In this document: positions 1-5,719 of the stretch, piece after piece
Layout of the letters: every line of letters starts with the position of its first letter
Numbering within the stretch: position 1 is the first letter of the stretch
Source: Gammaproteobacteria bacterium
GTDB lineage: Bacteria > Pseudomonadota > Gammaproteobacteria > UBA4575
NCBI GenBank assembly: GCA_028281205.1
Contig: JANQKJ010000234.1
Location: 1-5,946, forward strand
Length of the DNA stretch: 5,946 bases
Reading direction: 5' to 3'
The notes under the pieces: model-generated
What the model was told of the DNA's origin: nothing
Database searches by the model: none
The model's input: the letters and a program-made list of their open reading frames with translations, nothing else
Program-made: the position numbers and the translations under genes

Positions 1-823
1 GAACAGCATCTGAAAATTTATAAATACGTGCGGCGTAGAATAAAATTGCTATTGTCGTCACTAATGCGCCAATACGGTGTACATAATGAATAGCTACCCG
101 GGCGGGATGGTCAAGTACACCAAATTCATAGTCAACTCCTAAACCACGCCAAAGTATAAACGCATCCTTAAAATCCATGTTTGGCCACCAGGACTGTTGG
201 CACTTGGGAAAATCTACGCATGCCAAAGCTGCATAATTTGAGCTTACCCAACCTCCTAAAGCAATTTGGCCGGCAAGTATAGTGATTACTAATACTGACA
301 ACATAAACAGAGGACGCGCAGTGGAAACATTCATAGTCGGCTGCATATTGCTAGTGCGTAGCCATTGCCATGCAAGCAGATTAAATAATGTGAAACCACC
401 TAATAAATGACCCATAACGATTAATGGTTTGAGTTGCAGGGTCACCGTCCACATCCCCAACGTAGCTTGAAACAATAGTACCGACACTAAAATAACACCT
501 GCTGCTATGTGTCGTTCACCTTGATTATCTTTTCTAAATAAATAAATGGCGATAACAAAAATTAACAGCCCTAACGCGCCAGCAAAATAACGATGAACCA
601 TTTCTTTCCACGCTTTGCCTATTTCAACAGCTCGATCAAAATTGTCATTCGCATGCGCTACTTCAGCATCAGTTTTTGGAACACCAATTAAGTGCCCATA
701 ACATCCTGGCCAATCTGGGCAACCCAAGCCAGCATCAGATAAACGCACATATGCACCTAATACCACAACAACAAATGTAAGTATTAATGTGCCCAAAACT
801 ATACCTCTGAATGTAGAACTCAT
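1..823 (-). CDS. Haem A synthase, COX15/CtaA family (N-terminal 274 residues, partial)
   Basis: The frame runs open from the ATG at 823 to the window edge, which cuts off the C-terminus (probably the last two helices). The enzyme oxidises the C8 methyl group of haem O to a formyl group, giving the haem A needed by subunit I. Six of the usual eight helices are visible (about 5-25, 78-96, 106-126, 134-154, 171-195, 244-266). Key residues are Glu74 and His77 (EMVHRY), His139 (MGHLLGG) and the third histidine region HYVHR (246-250). Extracytoplasmic loops carry two CxxxxxC pairs, Cys35/Cys41 (CPDWPGC) and Cys202/Cys208 (CVDFPKC), as in the cysteine-containing CtaA type. GGGTGA (834-829), spanning the previous gene's stop, lies 5 nt before the ATG as a ribosome site. 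A haem O synthase gene (cyoE/ctaB) would be expected beyond the left edge. Confidence 0.96.
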   Translation of the reverse strand, partial: MSSTFRGIVLGTLILTFVVVVLGAYVRLSDAGLGCPDWPGCYGHLIGVPKTDAEVAHANDNFDRAVEIGKAWKEMVHRYFAGALGLLIFVIAIYLFRKDNQGERHIAAGVILVSVLLFQATLGMWTVTLQLKPLIVMGHLLGGFTLFNLLAWQWLRTSNMQPTMNVSTARPLFMLSVLVITILAGQIALGGWVSSNYAALACVDFPKCQQSWWPNMDFKDAFILWRGLGVDYEFGVLDHPARVAIHYVHRIGALVTTIAILFYAARIYKFSDAV

Positions 824-828
824 GACTA

Positions 829-1407
829 TCACCCAATATTAGAAATTTTTAGTAATTTCTTAATGTCTTTTAACATACCTTTAGACGTGGCCATATTGTC
901 GTACTTCATCATCATATTGCCATGCGGGTCGAGCAGATAAATTGTTCCAGGGATTAACTCTTTATTTACACCTGCTTGGCTTTCTAATTCCAGCCTGTTT
1001 AAGCGTCCCACTTTTATTTTTTGATTTCGTATCGCGACTTCTGAAGTTAGCTGCTTTTCTCCCAATAATAATACTGACTGAATTCGATTTCTCTCGCGAC
1101 CGGTAGCTGCCTTTGTTTGACGCAATTTGAAAAGACTCGCCTCGCATTCTAAGTCACAACCATGAGGCGCATGAATTAGATACGTCCACTTGCCAGTTAC
1201 CTCTGCAAGTGAAATTGTTTGATTGTTTTGCGATTGTATTTGTAACACTTCGATAGGCTCTGCCGGATGTATTAACTCACCATGCGACACACTGCCAACC
1301 GTGGGCATATGACCCCGAAGTGAATACATAACAATTGCAATAAGCAATGGCACAACAAAAACTGCTATCAGCATATAGCCTGAGAATTTTGAATTTTCTT
1401 GTTTCAT
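829..1407 (-). CDS. Membrane-anchored Sco/thioredoxin-like protein of the oxidase locus
   Basis: This 192-residue protein has an N-terminal anchor helix (about 11-29) and a periplasmic domain. Residues 73-90 (GKWTYLIHAPHGCDLECE) match the start of a thioredoxin/Sco fold and contain Cys84-x3-Cys88, the spacing of the Sco copper motif. LFKLRQTKAATGRERNRI (92-109) and PGTIYLLDPHGNMMMKYD (153-170) follow the Sco-like order of elements. The histidine that Sco proteins place five residues before the YL(I/L)DP tyrosine is Ile152 here, so canonical copper binding is doubtful. Similar uncharacterised proteins are, as I recall, found between SURF1 and COX15 in Pseudomonas. Its ATG overlaps the SURF1 stop (ATGA) and has no Shine-Dalgarno of its own, so it is probably translated by coupling. 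A thiol-disulphide or copper-transfer role is inference. Confidence 0.88.
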   Translation of the reverse strand: MKQENSKFSGYMLIAVFVVPLLIAIVMYSLRGHMPTVGSVSHGELIHPAEPIEVLQIQSQNNQTISLAEVTGKWTYLIHAPHGCDLECEASLFKLRQTKAATGRERNRIQSVLLLGEKQLTSEVAIRNQKIKVGRLNRLELESQAGVNKELIPGTIYLLDPHGNMMMKYDNMATSKGMLKDIKKLLKISNIG

Positions 1408-2129
1408 TTATTTTTAAATAAAGGTTTGATGCTATATAACCACCACAATACTACTAGAGCGAGCGCCATCGCATACCATTGAAATGCATAGCCATAATGC
1501 TTCTGTGAGGTAATATTATTTTCTGTCCAATCTCTTTGATAACCATATTTTTCATTAACATCTAAGCGCAGTGTAAACGGTTGCAATGTCACACCTAACC
1601 TGTCGCTTAGTAGCTGATAATCAACAAACTGTATTCTTCTAGGCCAGCCATGATCCTCGCCATCAGCAATTCCGCCTAAGCTATAAGCTTTATCGTAGGG
1701 CACATAAACATTGCCAGAAACGGAAAAGTCATTACCACTATTTACATCTACATTCGGTAATTGTTCCCGTCCCGACGTTTGTGGAATCCAACCACGATCT
1801 ACTAATACCCAAGCACTTTGGTCATTTATATAAAGTGGTGTCAACACATTATACCCTGTGGCACGGTTTCGAACCTGGTTATCAAGTAGAAACTGCTTGC
1901 TGCTGTCGTATACACCCGTTAACTTAATTTTCTTGTAGCGCCAATCCACTAAATTTTCTAATGGCAGGCGGACCTCCATATATCCAACATCATCTTGTTC
2001 ACTTGCTTTTTCAATATCACTTTTTACATTCCCCCTACCCATTTGCCACGTACCCAAGCTTAAAAATAGTATCAACGTAGCCAGGCTCATTATCTGTACA
2101 AACCAGAAACGTAAAGTTGTTGTTCTCAT
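1404..2129 (-). CDS. SURF1 family cytochrome oxidase assembly protein
   Basis: This 241-residue inner-membrane protein has the SURF1 plan: one helix near each end and a periplasmic domain between them. SURF1 proteins assist haem a incorporation and maturation of subunit I. Motifs present are LGTWQMGRG (25-33), WRYKKIKLTGVYD (63-75), TGYNVLTPL (91-99), VLVDRGWIP (108-116), RDWTENN (199-205) and the C-terminal HYGYAFQWYAMA leading into the second helix. The ATG at 2129 is the first possible start after an in-frame TAA, yet it has no Shine-Dalgarno. A TATAAC lies 7 nt upstream, so the mRNA could be leaderless. Its TGA stop overlaps the ATG of the next gene as ATGA. It is probably the first gene of a second transcript with the Sco-like gene and COX15. 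Confidence 0.95.
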   Translation of the reverse strand: MRTTTLRFWFVQIMSLATLILFLSLGTWQMGRGNVKSDIEKASEQDDVGYMEVRLPLENLVDWRYKKIKLTGVYDSSKQFLLDNQVRNRATGYNVLTPLYINDQSAWVLVDRGWIPQTSGREQLPNVDVNSGNDFSVSGNVYVPYDKAYSLGGIADGEDHGWPRRIQFVDYQLLSDRLGVTLQPFTLRLDVNEKYGYQRDWTENNITSQKHYGYAFQWYAMALALVVLWWLYSIKPLFKNK

Positions 2130-2204
2130 ACAAACGGTTATAAGGAAAGCATTTAATGTTAATGATGGTTATACTTAAGCATACACTGCTATATAGGGCT
2201 GCAC
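2130..2204. promoter_or_regulatory. Divergent promoter region of SURF1 and the DUF2909 gene
   Basis: This AT-rich 75-bp gap between divergent start codons must hold at least the plus-strand promoter, and probably the SURF1 one. A TATACT at 2170-2175 is a candidate plus-strand -10 box. On the minus strand TATAAC occurs twice (2142-2137 and 2173-2168). The nearer copy ends 7 nt before the SURF1 ATG. No convincing -35 box accompanies any of them, so assignment of individual boxes is tentative. Confidence 0.45.
2136..2182. repeat. Imperfect direct repeat GGTTATA-N4/5-AAGCAT, two copies
   Basis: Copy 1 spans 2136-2152 (GGTTATAAGGAAAGCAT) and copy 2 spans 2167-2182 (GGTTATACTTAAGCAT). Both contain GGTTATA and AAGCAT, with 4 and 3 bases between them respectively; the A before AAGCAT is shared as well. 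The copies start 31 bp apart, near three helical turns. The placement between two divergent start codons fits a duplicated regulator site or duplicated promoter element. Confidence 0.5.
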
Positions 2205-2408
2205 ATGCTGATTAAAATATTTGTTGTAATATTATTCCTTCTTATACTTGGTAGCCTTGCATCGGCATTATTCCACTTACTGGTCTCTAAAGAGAGTAAT
2301 GACAAAACAGTACGCGCATTAACATACAGAGTTGGTTTGTCCGTATTAGCTTTTATTATTCTGATAGTTAGCGCTAAATTTGGCTGGATACAGCCGCGTG
2401 GAATGTAA
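2205..2408 (+). CDS. Twin-transmembrane protein, DUF2909 family
   Basis: This 67-residue protein is the only plus-strand gene here. It has two hydrophobic helices (about 4-24 and 43-61) separated by a short polar loop, SKESNDKTVRALTYRVG. It ends in FGWIQPRGM, close to the C-terminal pattern I recall for DUF2909. Family function is unknown. Members commonly sit between the subunit III and SURF1 genes of gammaproteobacterial oxidase loci, so a role in oxidase assembly is plausible but only inferred from position. A modest TAGGG lies 6 nt before the ATG. The gene is divergent from SURF1 and convergent with coxC, with its own terminator, so it is a single-gene transcript whose expression can differ from that of the oxidase. 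Confidence 0.9.
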   Translation: MLIKIFVVILFLLILGSLASALFHLLVSKESNDKTVRALTYRVGLSVLAFIILIVSAKFGWIQPRGM

Positions 2409-2425
2409 GTTTTTTAAATTCATTA

Positions 2426-2460
2426 AATGAAAAAGGCGCCACTAAGACGCCTTTTTCATT
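2426..2460. terminator. Bidirectional rho-independent terminator between coxC and the DUF2909 gene
   Basis: The arms 2426-2438 (AATGAAAAAGGCG) and 2448-2460 (CGCCTTTTTCATT) are perfect 13-bp complements around a 9-nt loop. On either strand the GGCG/CGCC core is followed by five T residues, so it can terminate both converging genes. coxC ends 19 nt to its right and the plus-strand DUF2909 gene ends 18 nt to its left. A second dyad, TTCATT-A-AATGAA (2419-2431), overlaps the left arm. Its one-base centre cannot form a hairpin loop. Confidence 0.92.
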
Positions 2461-2478
2461 ATTTAAGTAATGGCGCGT

Positions 2479-3351
2479 CTAGATCATATATACAAAGATA
2501 AATAATCCCAGCCATACAACATCCACAAAATGCCAATACCAGGCCACTGCCTCAAAGCCAAAATGTCTTTCTGGCGTAAAGTGACCTGCCATGCACCTAA
2601 ACAATATTACAATCAACATGATTGCTCCCAAGGTTACATGGAACCCATGGAACCCTGTCAACATGAAAAACGTTGCACCAAAAATACCAGAACCTAATGT
2701 CAACCCTAGATCCCGGTAAGCATGAATGTACTCATAGCCCTGTACAAACATGAAGATCACACCTAATGCGATAGTTAAAAACAAGCCAATGATCAACTGC
2801 AATCGGTGGTTAGCTTTTAAGGCATGGTGTGCCCATGTCAATGTCACACCACTAGTCAACAATAATGCAGTATTAAGTGCTGGCAAGCCCCACGCTGGAA
2901 TATGTTGATAGTCTCCACCAATATTCGCAGGACCATTCGCATCGGTAGGCCATGTACCCTCATAGCCCTCCCATAAGAACGCATTGGTACTAATACCATC
3001 ACCTTCTCCACTTAACCATGGTATTGAATACTGTCTTGCATAAAAAAGCGAGCCAAAGAATACTGCAAAAAACATTACTTCAGAGAAAATAAACCAAAAC
3101 ATGCCCCAACGAAATGACATGTCTACTTGCATGTTATACATGTCTTTTTGATTTTCTCTTATCACTGTTCCAAACCAGCCAAAGACCATAAATAGTACAA
3201 TAGCAAGCCCAACCAGCATGGTCGGCGAACCCCAGGAGACATTATTCAAGAAGTTGGCAAAGCCAACCATAAGTGTGCAAACACCTATAGAGCCAACTAT
3301 TGGCCAATGACTTCCGTGTGGAATGTAATACGAATTTTCAGCATGTGCCAT
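2479..3351 (-). CDS. coxC: Cytochrome c oxidase subunit III
   Basis: This 290-residue, seven-helix membrane subunit stabilises subunit I and supports sustained proton uptake. Diagnostic segments are HWPIVGS near the N-terminus, the helix III motif FSEVMFFAVFFGSLFYAR with conserved Glu91, GFHGFHVTLGAIML (233-246), and the C-terminal YWHFVDVVWLGLFIFVYMI. A loop of about 50 residues (107-155) between helices III and IV is longer than in mitochondrial subunit III. I recall similar loops in gammaproteobacterial homologues. The ATG at 3351 is preceded by GAGGA at 7 nt, which confirms the start. It is the last gene of the coxB-coxA-ctaG-coxC unit, ending in TAG just before a bidirectional terminator. 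Confidence 0.97.
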   Translation of the reverse strand: MAHAENSYYIPHGSHWPIVGSIGVCTLMVGFANFLNNVSWGSPTMLVGLAIVLFMVFGWFGTVIRENQKDMYNMQVDMSFRWGMFWFIFSEVMFFAVFFGSLFYARQYSIPWLSGEGDGISTNAFLWEGYEGTWPTDANGPANIGGDYQHIPAWGLPALNTALLLTSGVTLTWAHHALKANHRLQLIIGLFLTIALGVIFMFVQGYEYIHAYRDLGLTLGSGIFGATFFMLTGFHGFHVTLGAIMLIVILFRCMAGHFTPERHFGFEAVAWYWHFVDVVWLGLFIFVYMI

Positions 3352-3358
3352 GACTTAA

Positions 3359-3363
3359 TCCTC
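3359..3363 (-). promoter_or_regulatory. Ribosome binding site of coxC overlapping the ctaG stop
   Basis: GAGGA on the minus strand lies 7 nt before the coxC ATG. It shares bases with the ctaG TGA stop (3364-3362), so ribosomes finishing ctaG pass over the coxC initiation site. This packing supports co-expression of the two genes. Confidence 0.75.
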
Positions 3364-3934
3364 AGTTAAATGCTAGTACTGATTCGTTTGAATCAAAATT
3401 ATTAATTTCAGCGCTTTGTGTAATATCAAAGAATGTGTAAGAAAGTGTGACCACTTTTACATCTTTCGGCAATTTTGGGTTAACCATAAAGCTAAGCGGC
3501 ATTTCAACTTGCTGGCCAGCTTCAATAGGCTGGTTCTCAAAACAAAAGCACTCAGTTTTTACTAAATGCTTGTTGGCAACAAATGGAGTAATGCTCGGTA
3601 CGGCTTGTCCTACCATCGCTGATTGTGTTTTATTTTTTGCAATGTAGTTTGTTGTGTATACCCGCCCTGGGTGTACCTGCATTCTTGTTACCGCAGGTTT
3701 TACTTCCCATGGCATGGACTGGTTAAGTGACGCATCAAACTCAACTGTAACGAGACGCGTTGTATCTTCTATGATTTCTTGAGCGACTAGCTCTTCGTTC
3801 GCATCTTGTGTGAAGCGCAAGCCGGTTATATCACAGAACACCTCATATAAAGGCACTAGTAAATAACCAAAACCAAACATAAAAACAGCCACTAATGTCA
3901 GTTTGCCTACTACACTTTTTGCTGAACTAATCAT
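3362..3934 (-). CDS. ctaG: Cytochrome c oxidase assembly protein CtaG/Cox11 (CuB chaperone)
   Basis: This 190-residue protein has the full Cox11 length. The family delivers copper to the CuB site of subunit I from the periplasmic side. An N-terminal membrane anchor (about residues 10-28) is followed by LYEVFCDITG with conserved Cys34. The periplasmic immunoglobulin-like domain carries the copper-binding pair Cys129-Phe-Cys131 in ECFCF. It also has the family motifs MPWEVKP (74-80) and MPLSFMVNP (145-153). The start at 3934 lies 2 nt after the stop of the 36-residue ORF. It has no close Shine-Dalgarno (TAGGT is about 14 nt upstream, inside the preceding ORF), so coupled re-initiation is likely. 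The stop TGA overlaps the ribosome binding site of coxC. Confidence 0.96.
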   Translation of the reverse strand: MISSAKSVVGKLTLVAVFMFGFGYLLVPLYEVFCDITGLRFTQDANEELVAQEIIEDTTRLVTVEFDASLNQSMPWEVKPAVTRMQVHPGRVYTTNYIAKNKTQSAMVGQAVPSITPFVANKHLVKTECFCFENQPIEAGQQVEMPLSFMVNPKLPKDVKVVTLSYTFFDITQSAEINNFDSNESVLAFN

Positions 3935-3936
3935 TT

Positions 3937-4047
3937 TTATGTATTACCTACAAGAAAGTAAAAACCAATATAGATAGCCAAGGCAACCAATGCCAACACA
4001 AACACTGTGATATTGGCTGCCCTTTGTTGTTTCCGTTTAGCATCCAT
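3937..4047 (-). CDS. Small single-helix membrane protein between coxA and ctaG (36 aa)
   Basis: A 36-codon ORF fills most of the coxA-ctaG gap. It starts with a basic stretch, MDAKRKQQR, followed by one hydrophobic helix at about residues 12-33 and a short tail ending VGNT. The charge pattern predicts the N-terminus in the cytoplasm and the C-terminus in the periplasm. An in-frame TAA sits four codons upstream of the ATG, so this is the only reasonable start. The Shine-Dalgarno is weak (GTAAG about 9-10 nt upstream). The stop is 2 nt from the ctaG ATG, which suggests translational coupling. Position, size and topology resemble the very short 'cytochrome oxidase small assembly protein' genes known between coxA and ctaG in other proteobacteria. 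Homology is inferred from context and layout, not from a recognised motif. It may help CtaG or subunit I assembly, or act as a small extra subunit. Confidence 0.72.
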   Translation of the reverse strand: MDAKRKQQRAANITVFVLALVALAIYIGFYFLVGNT

Positions 4048-4081
4048 TGCAACAACTTACTTTTGCATCCTTACATGTTTA

Positions 4082-5662
4082 CTACTTAACAACAGGTGGG
4101 GTAGTGAAGCTATGGTAAGGAGCGGGTGATGCAAGCGTCCACTCAAGACCTTCTGCATTTTCCCATACTTGGCTGGTTGCTTTGTTGCCACTACGAATCG
4201 CCTGGATCACAACGTACAAGAAAATTAACTGCGCAAAACCAAAGCCGAATGCACCTACTGTCGCCATCATATTGTAGTCAGAGAACTGAAGTGCGTAGTC
4301 AGGAATACGTCTTGGCATCCCAGCTAAACCAACAAAGTGCATTGGGAAGAAAGTGAGGTTGACAAAAATGGTTGATAACCAGAAATGTAACTTGCCTAGC
4401 CCTTCGTTATACATATTACCGCACCACTTAGGTAGCCAGTAATAAACTGCCGCGATAATTGCGAATACAGAACCTGGTACCAGAACGTAGTGGAAATGTG
4501 CAACCACAAAGTAAGTGTCGTGATACTGGAAGTCAACCGGTGCTAATGCAAGCATTAACCCAGAGAATCCACCAATAGTAAACATGATAATGAAGCCTAG
4601 TGCGAATAACATCGGTGTTTCAAATGTCATTGCACCACGCCACATGGTAGCTACCCAGTTGAATACTTTCACCCCTGTAGGCACTGCAATTAACATGGTG
4701 GCAAACATAAAGAATAACTCACCTGCTAGTGGCATGCCCACTGTGAACATATGGTGAGCCCATACGATGAATGACAAGAAAGCGATTGAACCTGTGGCAT
4801 ATACCATGGATGCATAACCAAACAATGGCTTGCGTGCGAACGTAGGGATGATACTTGAGATCACACCAAAAGAAGGCAATATTAAAATATACACTTCTGG
4901 ATGACCAAAGAACCAGAATATATGTTGGAATAATACCGGATCTCCACCACCAGCTGCATTGAAAAAGCTGGTCAAGAAATATTTGTCAGTGAGTAACATT
5001 GTCACACCACCCGCAAGTACCGGCATAACTGCAATTAACAAATACGCAGTGATTAACCAAGTCCATACAAATAAAGGCATTTTCATTAGTGTCATGCCAG
5101 GTGCACGCATATTCAACACAGTTGCAATAACGTTGATAGCGCCCATGATTGAAGACAAACCCATAAAGTGAATGGCTAAAATCACAAATGGAAATGCATC
5201 ACCTGTCTGCAAAATAAGTGGAGGGTACAGAGTCCAACCTCCCGCAGGCCCACCACCGTCCATAAACAATGTTGACATCATCATTGCAAATGCAAATGGT
5301 AGTATCCAAAAACTCCAGTTATTCATACGCGGCAAGGCCATATCGGTTGCGCCAATCATCATTGGAATCAACCAGTTGGCTAGACCTGTAAATGCCGGCA
5401 TAACAACACCAAATACCATGATAATTGCGTGCATCGTAGTCATGGAATTGAAGAATTGAGGATCGACAAATTGCATGCCTGGCTCGAACAACTCGGTTCG
5501 AATTATCAGCGCCATTACACCGCCAATTAAAAACATGATAAACGAGAACCACAGATACAATGTACCTATGTCTTTATGGTTTGTTGTAAACACCCATCGC
5601 TTTATCGAATAAGGACTTTCCTGGTGATCATCATGATGATCGTCGGTAGCAACCGTACTCAT
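4082..5662 (-). CDS. coxA: Cytochrome c oxidase subunit I, aa3-type (A family)
   Basis: This is the 526-residue, full-length catalytic subunit of the inner-membrane haem-copper oxidase, which reduces O2 to water and pumps protons. Ligands seen in the translation are His78 and His391 for haem a, His389 for haem a3, and His254, His303 and His304 for CuB. Tyr258 in GHPEVY is placed to cross-link to His254. Proton-route residues are also present: Asp107 (GATDMALPRMNN) at the D-channel mouth, Glu256 in HPEVY, and Lys332 (VPTGVKVF) of the K channel. This makes it an A-type oxidase. The start at 5662 follows a strong AAGGAG. The N-terminus is rich in His and Asp (residues 7-13, DDHHDDH) before the first helix. 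The reading frame ends in tandem stops, TAG then TAA. It lies downstream of coxB and upstream of a 36-codon ORF and ctaG, probably in one transcript. Confidence 0.98.
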   Translation of the reverse strand: MSTVATDDHHDDHQESPYSIKRWVFTTNHKDIGTLYLWFSFIMFLIGGVMALIIRTELFEPGMQFVDPQFFNSMTTMHAIIMVFGVVMPAFTGLANWLIPMMIGATDMALPRMNNWSFWILPFAFAMMMSTLFMDGGGPAGGWTLYPPLILQTGDAFPFVILAIHFMGLSSIMGAINVIATVLNMRAPGMTLMKMPLFVWTWLITAYLLIAVMPVLAGGVTMLLTDKYFLTSFFNAAGGGDPVLFQHIFWFFGHPEVYILILPSFGVISSIIPTFARKPLFGYASMVYATGSIAFLSFIVWAHHMFTVGMPLAGELFFMFATMLIAVPTGVKVFNWVATMWRGAMTFETPMLFALGFIIMFTIGGFSGLMLALAPVDFQYHDTYFVVAHFHYVLVPGSVFAIIAAVYYWLPKWCGNMYNEGLGKLHFWLSTIFVNLTFFPMHFVGLAGMPRRIPDYALQFSDYNMMATVGAFGFGFAQLIFLYVVIQAIRSGNKATSQVWENAEGLEWTLASPAPYHSFTTPPVVK

Positions 5663-5668
5663 TATGTA

Positions 5669-5674
5669 CTCCTT
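5669..5674 (-). promoter_or_regulatory. Ribosome binding site of coxA
   Basis: AAGGAG on the minus strand lies 6 nt before the coxA ATG. It is the strongest Shine-Dalgarno in the window, fitting the high expression expected for the catalytic subunit, and it supports the chosen start. Confidence 0.85.
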
Positions 5675-5719
5675 AATTTTGAAACATTAAATAAACTCTT
5701 TTTCTTAATCTATGCAGAA

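Noticed and set aside
2961..3034. Possible foreign insertion in the loop between helices III and IV of subunit III
   Set aside because: The reading frame is intact, the base composition matches its surroundings, and I recall similar long loops in gammaproteobacterial subunit III proteins.
4048..4081. Possible mini-ORFs (ATG TAA and ATG CAA AAG TAA) just after coxA
   Set aside because: They are one and three codons long with no properly spaced ribosome site, and are expected by chance in a short spacer.
5172..5459. 95-codon plus-strand open frame opposite coxA
   Set aside because: It lies entirely antisense to the strongly conserved subunit I coding sequence and resembles no family I know. 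Other plus-strand frames at 4126-4356, 4959-5171 and 3447-3647 are antisense to coxA or ctaG in the same way.
5319..5552. 77-codon minus-strand frame inside coxA
   Set aside because: It is an alternative reading frame of conserved coxA sequence, and its translation has no recognisable features. The minus-strand frame at 962-1147 inside the Sco-like gene was rejected for the same reason.
5663..5719. Possible promoter in the coxB-coxA gap
   Set aside because: The 57-nt gap is AT-rich but I see no convincing -35/-10 pair and no terminator, so simple co-transcription is the better reading.
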